DNA from: CALBPI01 sp045110335 | Lineage (GTDB): Bacteria; Pseudomonadota; Gammaproteobacteria; Steroidobacterales; Woeseiaceae | NCBI GenBank assembly: GCA_045110335.1 | Contig: JBGCGB010000022.1 | Span: 1-64,000, forward strand | Reading direction: 5' to 3' | Length of the DNA: 64,000 nucleotides | In this document: in pieces, positions 43,326 through 51,520 of the stretch | Layout of the letters: the number at the start of each line of letters is the position of its first letter | Position numbering within the stretch: position 1 is the first letter of the stretch | Program-made: the position numbers and the translations under genes | Notes under the pieces: generated by a model | Seen by the model: only the letters and a program-made list of their open reading frames with translations | Told to the model about the DNA's origin: nothing | Databases searched by the model: none

Positions 43326-44570
43326 ATGAACGACGCTTCAACCGCGCTTTCAACACGCTCGAACAACCTGCGGATCCTGATCATCAGTTTTGTCGCGTGG
43401 ACATTGACCAATATGGATCAGGCGTTTTTCGGCTACGCCATTCCCGGCATTCTGACGGAATTCAATTTGCCGCTAGAAGCCGTCGGATTGGTATTAACCA
43501 TTTCGTTTGTTGCGTCATCAGTTCTTTTGTTGTTTGCCGGCACTGCGGCCGACCGCTTCGGGCGCGGCCCGATGTTAAGCCTTTATCTCGGCGTCTCAGC
43601 CTTATTAGTTGGCATGCAGGGTTTTGCGGGCGGCATCGTCATGTTAACGATCCTGCGCTCGCTTGGTTTCGGGATCAGCAGCGGCCTTTCACCGATCACC
43701 AATGCGTATGTCGCCGAGAACGTCAAACCACGTCTGCGCGGCGTGGCGATGGGTGTACTGCAGTGTGGCTATCCGCTGGGCTGGTTTCTGGCATCGATGT
43801 TTGCCGTGCCGTTACTCGCTGGATTTGGCTGGCGCGCGATGTGCTTCGCCGCTTTCCTCGTCATCCCGTTCGCCGGATTGTTCTACTGGTTGTTGCGCGA
43901 TGCACCCGATGTGCTACCCGCGAAAGGCGAAGCCGCACCGAAGCCGAAGGTCGGCGTCCTATTCTCGAAGAAGCACCGTCGTCATTCGCTAGCGAGCATC
44001 GTCACTTACTTTGCGTTTGGTGGCGCTTATGCCGGTACCGCCTTTTTCTTCCCGACCTTTTTCGCAGAAGTAAGAGGCTATTCGCCTGCGGAAGCCGCTG
44101 GTCTCGTCGGCATCTCGAACGGCGTCGGCATCATCGGCTATTTGCTCGCCGCGTTCGTCGGCGAGTATCTGCTGACCCGACGCACCGTGTTCGTACTGTG
44201 GGCGCTGGGTGGCACGGCAGCATTACTGGGTTTGATGTGGCTGCCGGAGACACGCGCGCAAGACATGATCTGGTATTCGTTAACAGCGGCGTTGTTCTAT
44301 GGATCGCTGGCGGTACTGCCCGTGCTCGTCGCAGAGATCTTCCCGCAGGAAGTTCGCGCCAGCGCGTTATCCATTTGCGCATCCGCACCGTTGAGTTTGG
44401 GTTTCGCGGTCTTCCCGCTGATCGTGCCATTCATCGTTGCCCAGGTCGGCTGGCAGTTAGGTTTTAGTTATGTGATTTGCCCGTTACTCATCGTCGCGAT
44501 CGGAGCGGCGTTGTTCTTGCCGAATCGGGCGTCGGGGATGGCGATGTCGGATGAGGCTGCAGGAACTTGA
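43326..44570 (+). CDS. MFS transporter
   Basis: This 414-residue major facilitator superfamily carrier has about 12 membrane helices. The typical loop 2-3 motif is AGTAADRFGRGPM near residue 75, and the second half has a related loop after helix 8. The sequence resembles aromatic-acid/metabolite:H+ symporters by eye, but the substrate cannot be named. It begins 276 bases from the divergent diguanylate cyclase gene, with AAGG upstream of the ATG, and no metabolic genes adjoin it. Confidence 0.88.
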   Translation: MNDASTALSTRSNNLRILIISFVAWTLTNMDQAFFGYAIPGILTEFNLPLEAVGLVLTISFVASSVLLLFAGTAADRFGRGPMLSLYLGVSALLVGMQGFAGGIVMLTILRSLGFGISSGLSPITNAYVAENVKPRLRGVAMGVLQCGYPLGWFLASMFAVPLLAGFGWRAMCFAAFLVIPFAGLFYWLLRDAPDVLPAKGEAAPKPKVGVLFSKKHRRHSLASIVTYFAFGGAYAGTAFFFPTFFAEVRGYSPAEAAGLVGISNGVGIIGYLLAAFVGEYLLTRRTVFVLWALGGTAALLGLMWLPETRAQDMIWYSLTAALFYGSLAVLPVLVAEIFPQEVRASALSICASAPLSLGFAVFPLIVPFIVAQVGWQLGFSYVICPLLIVAIGAALFLPNRASGMAMSDEAAGT

Positions 44571-44681
44571 TTCTAAAAGGGTTGCCGAAACGGCACTTAT
44601 GAGCGCAAGGTAACTTAGTCCGTTGCATGCTGGCCATGAGCCCTTTGGGGTATCGATCCTGAAGTAACGTTAACGACGGAC

Positions 44682-44712
44682 TGCGCCGCGGCTGGTAAGA
44701 CAGCGCGGCGCA
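44682..44712. terminator. Strong hairpin between convergent MFS and nrdJb genes
   Basis: TGCGCCGCG (44682-44690) pairs exactly with CGCGGCGCA (44704-44712), and CTG/CAG extends the stem inside after a bulged G. There is no T tract downstream on either strand, so its terminator role is likely but not classical. Confidence 0.5.
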
Positions 44713-44722
44713 AAAACCTATC

Positions 44723-45421
44723 CTAACCGCACTTAGACTCACCGCAGGCCAAACACGTCATGCAACCGTCCATCATGACGACCGCCGCTGTGCTGCATTT
44801 GGCACAAAGCTGGGCGCCTTCCGGATAGCCGCCGTCCTGAGCGAACGCATCTTGTTGGGCGTTAGCTTGTTCGTACTCGGCACGTTTTTCATCAACCAGT
44901 TTTTGCTGGTGCTCGTCGAGGATCTGGTTTTTTAGCAAACCGATCATCTGTAGGTGCTTCTCAACGATGTAACCGAGCTCGGCAATGATCGACGGCATGA
45001 ACTTACCACCCGGTTGCCAGTAGCCACCACGCGGATCGAAAACCGCTTTCAGTTCATCGACCAGGAATGTGACGTCACCACCCTTGCGGAACACCGCCGA
45101 GATAATGCGTGTCAATGCCACAATCCACTGGTAGTGATCGAGGTTTTTCGAGTTGATGAAAATCTCGAACGGACGACGCTGCTCATGCGGTGTACCTTCG
45201 TTCAACAGAATGTCGTTGATCGTGACGTACATGGCATGGTCGGAGACCGGCGTTTTCACTTTATAAGTCGAGCCGATCAACATCTCCGGACGCTCGAGCT
45301 TCTCGTGCATGCGGATGACGTTGTCTTTTTCGTCGAACTTCGCCGGTGCCGCCGCTTTCGCTGCTTCTTCGGATTCCGGCTTTTTGACTGTATAGCCTAC
45401 AATTTTCTTATCGATTTTCAT
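44723..45421 (-). CDS. nrdJb: Class II ribonucleotide reductase accessory subunit NrdJb
   Basis: This 232-residue product corresponds to the second polypeptide of the split adenosylcobalamin-dependent ribonucleotide reductase known in Pseudomonas. It contains a TSCPD-type region with TYKVKTPVSDHAMYVTIND, and a C-terminal Cys-rich tail with CAKC, CMTC and CGESKC, probably a zinc or redox tail that reduces the active site. It overlaps nrdJa by one base (TGATG), so the pair is translationally coupled. It is convergent with the MFS gene. Confidence 0.93.
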   Translation of the reverse strand: MKIDKKIVGYTVKKPESEEAAKAAAPAKFDEKDNVIRMHEKLERPEMLIGSTYKVKTPVSDHAMYVTINDILLNEGTPHEQRRPFEIFINSKNLDHYQWIVALTRIISAVFRKGGDVTFLVDELKAVFDPRGGYWQPGGKFMPSIIAELGYIVEKHLQMIGLLKNQILDEHQQKLVDEKRAEYEQANAQQDAFAQDGGYPEGAQLCAKCSTAAVVMMDGCMTCLACGESKCG

Positions 45422-47610
45422 CAGAATTTTCCGTAATAACCTTCTTTCAGTGCATCGAACAGATTAGCCGCAGTGTGCATTTCACCGTCGTACTCGATCT
45501 GCTCGTCACCCGCCACTTCAACCTTGCTGCCGTCATCCAGCTCGAACACATAAGTGGTGTTCTTAAGGTCGTCCTCTTTCACCAAAACACCCTGGAAGGC
45601 CTCCGGGTTAAAACGGAACGTGGTACAGCCTTTCAGCCCTTTGTCATACGCATAAAGATAAATATCTTTGAAGTCTTCATACGGATAATCGGTCGGGACA
45701 TTCGCTGTCTTGGAAATCGATGAATCGACCCATTTCTGCGCGGCTGCCTGAATATCAACATGCTGCATCGGCGATACGTCATCGGCGGCGATGAAGTAGT
45801 CCGGCAATTTTTCGCCCTCTTCTTGCGAGAATGGCATCGCGCCTGGATTTACCAAAGAGCGATAAGCCAGCAGCTCGAACGAGAACACATCAACTTTCTC
45901 TTTACTCTTCTTGCCTTCACGGATCACATTGCGGAAGTAATGATGCGCAAAGCTAGGCTCAATGCCGTTGGATGCGTTGTTGGCCAATGACAATGAGATC
46001 GTGCCGGTCGGTGCAATCGAGCTGTGGTGTGTGAACCGAGCGCCCACTTTCTCGAGCTCGGCCACGAGTTCCGGTGCAACCGAGGCAACACGCTGCATGT
46101 AACGGCTGTATTTCGCATGCAAGATGCGCCCTGGTACACGATCGCCAACTTGATAGCCGTCTTCGATCATCTCCGGGCGTTTGCGCAGCATCTCGCCGGT
46201 GACCTCGAAGTCTTCGCTCATGATCGGCGCGGCGCCTTTCTCATGCGCAAGCTCCAGTCCCGCTTCCCAGCCGGCAACCGCCAACTCGCGTGCTACTTTT
46301 TCAGTGAACGTAATCGAATCTTCGCTGCCGTACTTCATGCGTAGCATCGTGATCGTCGAGCCCAGACCAAGGAAGCCCATGCCGTGCCGACGCTTGCGCG
46401 TGATCTCGTTGCGTTGTTGTGGCAACGGCAGACCATTGATCTCGACCACGTTGTCGAGCATCCGTGTGAAGACTTTGACGACTTCGCGGAAACCATCCCA
46501 ATCAAAACGCGCGCCTTCCTGAAACGGTGTGGTGACGAAACGCGTGAGGTTGACCGAACCCAGCAAACAGGAACCATACGGCGGCAATGGTTGCTCGCCA
46601 CAAGGGTTTGTCGCGCGGATGTTCTCGGTCCACCAATTGTTGTTCATTTCATTGACCGCGTCGATCAATACAAAACCGGGCTCGGCGAAGTCGTATGTGG
46701 ACGACATGATCATGTCCCATAAACGGCGTGCCGGCATTGTCTTATAAATCTTGCACGCAACGAGTCCGCCATCATCGGTCAGGAAATCACCCTCGCCTGG
46801 CCATTCGCGCCAAACGTATTCATCGGCATGAGCGCCATCCAGAATTTGCGTCGCCGAAATGCCGTCTTCTTCGAGTTCTTTCTGTGTGACCGGGAAAGCC
46901 AATGCCCAAGGGTCATCGTTCTTAACGGCTTTCATAAAGCCATCGGTGATCAACAGCGATAGATTGAACTGACGCAGACGACCGTCTTCACGTTTCGCAC
47001 GAATGAACTCGGGCGCATCCGGATGGCCGACATCGAACGTGCCCATTTGTGCACCACGCCGACCGCCAGCAGACGACACGGTGAAACACATCTTGTCGTA
47101 GATATCCATGAACGACAGCGGACCAGATGTATAGGCGCCAGCACCCGAAACGTAAGCACCTTTCGGACGCAACGTGGAGAATTCATAGCCAATACCGCAG
47201 CCGGCTTTCAACGTCAGCCCGGCTTCGTGCACTTTGCCAAGGATGTTATCCATGGAATCAGCGATGGTGCCGGAGACGGTGCAGTTAATGGTCGACGTCG
47301 CAGGCTTGTGTGCTTGAGCGCCGGCATTGGATGTGATCCGGCCAGCCGGAATCGCGCCCGAACGCAACGCCCACAGAAAGCGATCGCGCCAACGATCGGG
47401 GTCGCTTTCTACATTAGCCAGCGCGGTGGCGACGCGTTTAAACGTATCGTCAACGGTGTGGTCAATCACCTCACCGGACTTCGCCGTCAGGCGATACTTC
47501 GTTTCCCAAATGTCTGCGGAGGTTTCCTGCAGTGGGATGTCCGCGACGGTATTAACACTGATATCGCTGACCACGGCTTCACCCTTGCCAGTTTCTGTGG
47601 CTATGCTCAT
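45421..47610 (-). CDS. nrdJa: Adenosylcobalamin-dependent ribonucleotide reductase, catalytic NrdJa
   Basis: NrdJa reduces ribonucleotides to deoxyribonucleotides using coenzyme B12, needing neither oxygen nor a tyrosyl radical. From the ATG at 47610 the protein is 729 residues, like the Pseudomonas protein. The redox pair is Cys110 (STINC) and Cys348 (GSCLL), and the thiyl Cys337 and Glu339 lie in NPCGE at 335-339. The start has a strong AGGGGA/AGGA region upstream; an in-frame extension of 48 residues overlaps a hairpin leader and is rejected. The long 5' region (47611-47970) carries NrdR-type control signals. Confidence 0.95.
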   Translation of the reverse strand: MSIATETGKGEAVVSDISVNTVADIPLQETSADIWETKYRLTAKSGEVIDHTVDDTFKRVATALANVESDPDRWRDRFLWALRSGAIPAGRITSNAGAQAHKPATSTINCTVSGTIADSMDNILGKVHEAGLTLKAGCGIGYEFSTLRPKGAYVSGAGAYTSGPLSFMDIYDKMCFTVSSAGGRRGAQMGTFDVGHPDAPEFIRAKREDGRLRQFNLSLLITDGFMKAVKNDDPWALAFPVTQKELEEDGISATQILDGAHADEYVWREWPGEGDFLTDDGGLVACKIYKTMPARRLWDMIMSSTYDFAEPGFVLIDAVNEMNNNWWTENIRATNPCGEQPLPPYGSCLLGSVNLTRFVTTPFQEGARFDWDGFREVVKVFTRMLDNVVEINGLPLPQQRNEITRKRRHGMGFLGLGSTITMLRMKYGSEDSITFTEKVARELAVAGWEAGLELAHEKGAAPIMSEDFEVTGEMLRKRPEMIEDGYQVGDRVPGRILHAKYSRYMQRVASVAPELVAELEKVGARFTHHSSIAPTGTISLSLANNASNGIEPSFAHHYFRNVIREGKKSKEKVDVFSFELLAYRSLVNPGAMPFSQEEGEKLPDYFIAADDVSPMQHVDIQAAAQKWVDSSISKTANVPTDYPYEDFKDIYLYAYDKGLKGCTTFRFNPEAFQGVLVKEDDLKNTTYVFELDDGSKVEVAGDEQIEYDGEMHTAANLFDALKEGYYGKF

Positions 47611-47739
47611 TCCTGATTTTTCCCCTGATTTTATGCGAGACGCATCGCGCGCCTGATCGCCCTGATGTTGACGGCGCTGCCCCGGACCCCCGAAAAACAG
47701 CGAATAGCTTCCTTGCCAGTCAGACAATTCCCGACCGAC

Positions 47740-47760
47740 ATGCCTAAGAGGCATCTCTTA
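47740..47760 (-). promoter_or_regulatory. Mutually exclusive hairpins in the nrdJ leader
   Basis: On the minus strand TAAGAG-ATGC-CTCTTA (47760-47745) is a perfect 6-bp stem and ATGCC-TCTTA-GGCAT (47754-47740) is a perfect 5-bp stem; they share bases and cannot coexist, although a small pseudoknot is possible. This is a switch-like architecture about 130-150 bases before the start codon. No known riboswitch was recognised. Confidence 0.45.
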
Positions 47761-47803
47761 TTGTTGGTTTGCTGCACACAAGATGTTGTGCGAGCGAGGG
47801 ATC

Positions 47804-47832
47804 AGAATATTCGTCAAAGCGGCTCCTGTCAA
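47804..47832 (-). promoter_or_regulatory. Predicted sigma-70 promoter P2 of nrdJa
   Basis: TTGACA (47832-47827, 6/6) and TATTCT (47809-47804, 4/6) are separated by 17 bases. The start would be near 47797, giving a leader of about 187 bases. Confidence 0.6.
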
Positions 47833-47953
47833 GGCTGCATGATGTTTTATTTAAATGGATCAAATAAAACAAAATCAACGACTTACAAACCTAACTTTTA
47901 AATCTAAATGAGTATTTAGGTAAAAATTTGTCACATACGACATAAGTTGGCAG

Positions 47954-47969
47954 ACACAATATATAGTGT
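47954..47969. promoter_or_regulatory. NrdR box
   Basis: ACACAATATATAGTGT fits the published NrdR consensus acaCwAtATaTwGtgt throughout. NrdR represses ribonucleotide reductase genes in response to dNTP/ATP state. A TATATA/TATATT -10 within it, with TTGCTG 17 bases upstream on the minus strand, suggests that NrdR blocks an upstream nrdJa promoter (P1). A second box is not clear: the best neighbour at 47931-47948 is weak. Confidence 0.8.
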
Positions 47970-48083
47970 TCTATGAAAAACTCAGCAAATTCAGTCGCCT
48001 AGCGCCGAATTCGTCAATGGATACCAACAAAGACTTGAAATTCCCCTAAAAAGCGCCACAAAACGACTAACCGACAGCCTTTC

Positions 48084-48113
48084 GGAACCGAATAGATCCG
48101 CCTGATGTCGTAA
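48084..48113 (+). promoter_or_regulatory. Possible sigma-E promoter of degP
   Basis: GGAACCG (48084-48090) and TCGTAA (48108-48113) resemble the extracytoplasmic-stress consensus GGAACTT-N16/17-TCTAA. degP-family genes are sigma-E targets in related bacteria. The match is imperfect. Confidence 0.35.
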
Positions 48114-48194
48114 ATATCGTATTCTCTAACTCAGCATCAAACCCAAAATGCGCAATTGCATACATTGGGATATGACACTCATAGGAAATCGAAG

Positions 48195-49532
48195 ATGAAA
48201 TTAACCCGTACGTTACTGTTCTCGCTATTGGCCAGTCTGTCAGGTCTTGCGAGCGCAGCATTGCCGCCGGCACTCAGCGGCCAGCCATTACCCAGTCTGG
48301 CGCCATTGGTTCAGGAGGTCTCTCCGGCCGTGGTCAATATCCAGGTAAGCAGTACGGCACCCCAGCGCTCCCGGCGCGATCCTTTTCGCGATTTCTTTGG
48401 CGGGCCAACGCCCCGTTCCAATCGCGAAATGCGCTCGGCGGGTTCCGGCGTCATTGTTGACGCGGAGAATGGTTACATACTGACCAACCATCATGTCGTC
48501 GCCAACGCTACCGATATCAAAGTCACACTATTTGATGACCGCATTTTGCAAGCCGAAGTGATTGGCTCAGACGAAGGCACCGATGTTGCGGTCATTAAAG
48601 TCAGTGAAAAAGGTCTCATCGATATCAATATCGGCGATTCCAACGAAACCCAGGTCGGCGATTTCGTCATCGCCATTGGTAACCCGTTTGGCCTCAGTCA
48701 TACCGTCACGTCAGGTATCGTCAGCGCACTCGGTCGTAGCGGTATCAGTCGTGGTGGCTACGAAGATTTCATTCAAACCGACGCCTCTATTAACCCCGGA
48801 AACTCGGGCGGTGCTTTGGTGAATCTACGCGGCGAGCTCGTTGGCATTAACTCCGCCATCATTAGCGGCAATGGCGGTAACGTCGGTATCGGCTTTGCAA
48901 TTCCGTCCAACATGGCCAGCAGCATCATGCGGCAACTACTCGACTTCGGTGAAGTGAAGCGCGGCCTGCTCGGCGTATCGATTGATACGGTCAGCGCCGA
49001 CAACGAAGAAGCGCTTGGCGTGAAGAACATTCAGGGCGCGATTGTGCGTTCGGTCAACCCGGGTTCTGCGGCAGAAAAAGCCGGCCTGGAAGTCATGGAC
49101 ATCATTACCGCTGTCGACGGTGAAAAAGTGGATTCCGCCAGTGAGCTGCGCAATGCCATTGGCCTGAAACGCAGCGGTGATTCCGTACAGATTACGGCAC
49201 TCCGGGAAGGCCGCGCGCGAGACTTTAAAGCCACGCTTGATGAAGTCGCCAGTGGACTGATCGCCGATGGCGCAGAGCTACACCCGGGCTTGACGGGCGC
49301 CAGTTTCGAAAACTCGGCCGAGCAAAATGGTGTGATCACATCGAACATCGCTGACGACTCGCCAGCGGCAACCGCCGGATTGCGTATCGGCGATCGCGTG
49401 ACATCGATCAACCGTCAGCCGGTCACGAATGTCGTGGATATGCAGAACATCGCAGAAACCAACAGCGCAGGCGTCTTATTCATCGAAGTACAACGCAATG
49501 GTCGCCGCCTGCTTTTGAAGTTTGTTCCGTAA
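48195..49532 (+). CDS. degP: Periplasmic serine protease DegP/MucD
   Basis: This periplasmic HtrA protease and chaperone degrades misfolded envelope proteins. From the ATG at 48195 it has a signal peptide (1-21, ending GLASA) and 445 residues. The catalytic triad is His100 (TNHHV), Asp130 (GTDVAV) and Ser204 (PGNSGG), followed by two PDZ domains (about 260-350 and 365-445). The site AGGAAA precedes the start. The 445 residues match MucD-type members, shorter than E. coli DegP. It overlaps the downstream slt start by 11 bases. Confidence 0.95.
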   Translation: MKLTRTLLFSLLASLSGLASAALPPALSGQPLPSLAPLVQEVSPAVVNIQVSSTAPQRSRRDPFRDFFGGPTPRSNREMRSAGSGVIVDAENGYILTNHHVVANATDIKVTLFDDRILQAEVIGSDEGTDVAVIKVSEKGLIDINIGDSNETQVGDFVIAIGNPFGLSHTVTSGIVSALGRSGISRGGYEDFIQTDASINPGNSGGALVNLRGELVGINSAIISGNGGNVGIGFAIPSNMASSIMRQLLDFGEVKRGLLGVSIDTVSADNEEALGVKNIQGAIVRSVNPGSAAEKAGLEVMDIITAVDGEKVDSASELRNAIGLKRSGDSVQITALREGRARDFKATLDEVASGLIADGAELHPGLTGASFENSAEQNGVITSNIADDSPAATAGLRIGDRVTSINRQPVTNVVDMQNIAETNSAGVLFIEVQRNGRRLLLKFVP

Positions 49533-51513
49533 CCAAAGCCGGCAGCAACGCCGGTGGCTGTGCTTATTCGGTGGCGCGCTAACCTCGATTATCGCGGTTA
49601 GCGCGTTCGCCGATGCTTCGTCAAAATTAGCCATGCAACGCGCCGCGTTCGTCGACGCATGGCCGCGCGCGCTGGAAGGCGAGCTTCCCGTGGATCGCGA
49701 CACGCTGAACCTCCTGGCCGACTATCCACTTTGGCCGGATCTCAAAGCTGCCGTCTACAGCGATCAATTGGAACAGACCGGCTCTACCGAACTGGACGTG
49801 TTCCTCACGCAATACGCATCGCTCGCGCCCATTCGTCGCCTGCGCTATCGCCGCACCTTACGATTGGGCAAGCTCAAAGCATGGCAGCGATATTTACCCA
49901 TCTATGAACAACACTATGCCGACGCCAACCTACCGGCACTCGATTGCCTGGCGCTCCAGGGCTATCTCTCGAAAGGCGATCGCACACGATCCGAAACCCT
50001 AAGCCGCACGCTTTGGCTGACCGGAAAATCGCAACATGACTTTTGCGACACACCGTTCGCGAATTTGCTCAAGAACGGCGTGATTGATGCGTCGCTCATC
50101 GAAGCACGCATGCAACTCGCTGTTCGATCCCGACAATTTGGTCTCGCGAATTATCTGGCCGGCATGCTCAATGATGATACTGCGAAAGCAACAGTAAGGC
50201 GCTGGCGACAATCCGTTACGCAACCTACCGACACCTTAAAACGTGCTGTTGCGGAGCAAACCGCGTTAACGAACGAGCAACTCGTTGCTGCTGTTCGCAA
50301 GCGCGCGCTCAGCGATGCGCCGGCAGCCGCTGAAGCGTTCGAAGCCTTACGTCGCAAACGTGATTTCAAAGCGGATGTGGTGGGCCAAACACTTCGGCAC
50401 ATTGCCATCGGCGCAGCGCAAGATCACGAACCGTCGACGTTAGCGATCATGGATCGTGTACCCGATGCTTTTCGCGACCAACGATTGCTGGAATGGCGAG
50501 CACGCATGGGCTTGTTAAATGGCGATTGGACGCTGGTTAGCAATACCATTGCTGCAATGAGCGAAGCCGAGCGCGGGACCGACCGCTGGCGTTACTGGGC
50601 AGCTAGAGCCTTACTCGAAAACGGCGATCGCGACAATGGCACGGCATTAATGAGCGTGCTGGCCACAGAACGCAGTTACTACGGTTTTCTGGCGGCCGAT
50701 CAGGTCGGCCAGGACTATGCATTCGCCCACCGCAATCTTGCGGTTGATGAAACCGCCATTCGCGCCATCGGAGACCAACCGGACATTATTCGCGCGCGAG
50801 AGCTTTGGGCCGTCGAACAGCCCAAACGCGCGCAACAGGAATGGCAACGGGCCGTGCGAAAACTGGACAGACTGGGTAAACGCGATGCCGCTATTCTGGC
50901 GCATCGCTGGCAACAACACCGTGAAGCGATTGCCCTGCTGGGAGAACTCAAGGCTTGGGACGATCTGGACATCCGTTATCCGCTCGCCTACCGGGAAACC
51001 ATCGAATTGCAAAGCAAACGGGTCGGCATTCCGAACAGCCTGACAATGGGCATTGTTCGCAGTGAAAGTCTCTACGACCCCACCGCTCGCTCATCGGCGG
51101 GCGCTTGGGGGTTGATGCAACTGATCCCGAGCACCGGCAAACGCATGGCGCAGAAAACGGGCATACGCTGGCAAGGTGTCGATACCCTCAAGAACCCCAA
51201 CACCAACATCACGCTCGGCGCGCAGTACCTTGCCCAACTGACCACCCGGTTTGGTCAGCCTGCACTGGCAGCCGCCGCCTACAATGCCGGCCCTCATCGC
51301 GTCGATCGTTGGCTACCTCAAGTTGAAACCGTTCCAGCCGATATCTGGATAGAAGCCATTGCCTACGACGAAACGCGCGCCTATGTACAGAGAGTGCTCG
51401 GGGCGGCGATCGTGTTTCGATGGCGTTTGGAGCAAGACGTAGGTCGACTTTCCGATTCCCTACAACCGGTGAAACCAAAACAATCGGCAGCGACGACCGC
51501 TAGTCGCTTATAA
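49522..51513 (+). CDS. slt: Soluble lytic murein transglycosylase
   Basis: Slt cleaves peptidoglycan with formation of 1,6-anhydro products in the periplasm. The 663 residues begin with a signal peptide (1-30, SAFADA), followed by a long helical superhelical U/L domain (about 35-480) and a C-terminal lysozyme-like domain (about 500-640). The catalytic Glu lies in MGIVRSESLYDP near residue 517, followed by AGAWGLMQLIPST and AAYNAGPHRVDRW. The start is TTG at 49522 with GAAG upstream. Anhydromuropeptides released feed recycling in which Mpl acts. Confidence 0.94.
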   Translation: MFRNQSRQQRRWLCLFGGALTSIIAVSAFADASSKLAMQRAAFVDAWPRALEGELPVDRDTLNLLADYPLWPDLKAAVYSDQLEQTGSTELDVFLTQYASLAPIRRLRYRRTLRLGKLKAWQRYLPIYEQHYADANLPALDCLALQGYLSKGDRTRSETLSRTLWLTGKSQHDFCDTPFANLLKNGVIDASLIEARMQLAVRSRQFGLANYLAGMLNDDTAKATVRRWRQSVTQPTDTLKRAVAEQTALTNEQLVAAVRKRALSDAPAAAEAFEALRRKRDFKADVVGQTLRHIAIGAAQDHEPSTLAIMDRVPDAFRDQRLLEWRARMGLLNGDWTLVSNTIAAMSEAERGTDRWRYWAARALLENGDRDNGTALMSVLATERSYYGFLAADQVGQDYAFAHRNLAVDETAIRAIGDQPDIIRARELWAVEQPKRAQQEWQRAVRKLDRLGKRDAAILAHRWQQHREAIALLGELKAWDDLDIRYPLAYRETIELQSKRVGIPNSLTMGIVRSESLYDPTARSSAGAWGLMQLIPSTGKRMAQKTGIRWQGVDTLKNPNTNITLGAQYLAQLTTRFGQPALAAAAYNAGPHRVDRWLPQVETVPADIWIEAIAYDETRAYVQRVLGAAIVFRWRLEQDVGRLSDSLQPVKPKQSAATTASRL

Positions 51514-51514
51514 T
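51509..51514 (+). promoter_or_regulatory. Consensus -10 hexamer directly before the epimerase ATG
   Basis: TATAAT (51509-51514, a 6/6 match) overlaps the slt stop and would place the transcription start at about 51521, the A of the ATG. No -35 was convincing. A leaderless mRNA is possible. Confidence 0.35.
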
Positions 51515-51520
51515 TCTGTT

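Larger units (their letters stand above)
47611..48194. other. 584-base divergent region between nrdJa and degP
   Basis: No gene is present. Reading from nrdJa outward on the minus strand there is a leader with hairpins (ATGCG-TCT-CGCAT at 47635-47647 and the alternating pair at 47740-47760), a sigma-70 promoter at 47804-47832, an AT-rich stretch at 47840-47950, and an NrdR box at 47954-47969. On the degP side a possible sigma-E promoter lies at 48084-48113. I found no small ORF that looks like a real gene. Confidence 0.7.

Noticed and set aside
43397..44467. Long alternate plus-strand frame (356 codons) inside the MFS gene
   Set aside because: The overlapping MFS frame is clearly a membrane transporter; the alternate frame has an Arg/His/Cys-rich, low-quality composition typical of a GC-rich shadow frame.
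47611..47830. Cobalamin riboswitch before nrdJa
   Set aside because: No B12-box-like sequence was recognised in the leader.
48084..48113. Definite sigma-E promoter before degP
   Set aside because: The -35 is only partly matched and the -10 diverges, so it is listed only as a possibility.
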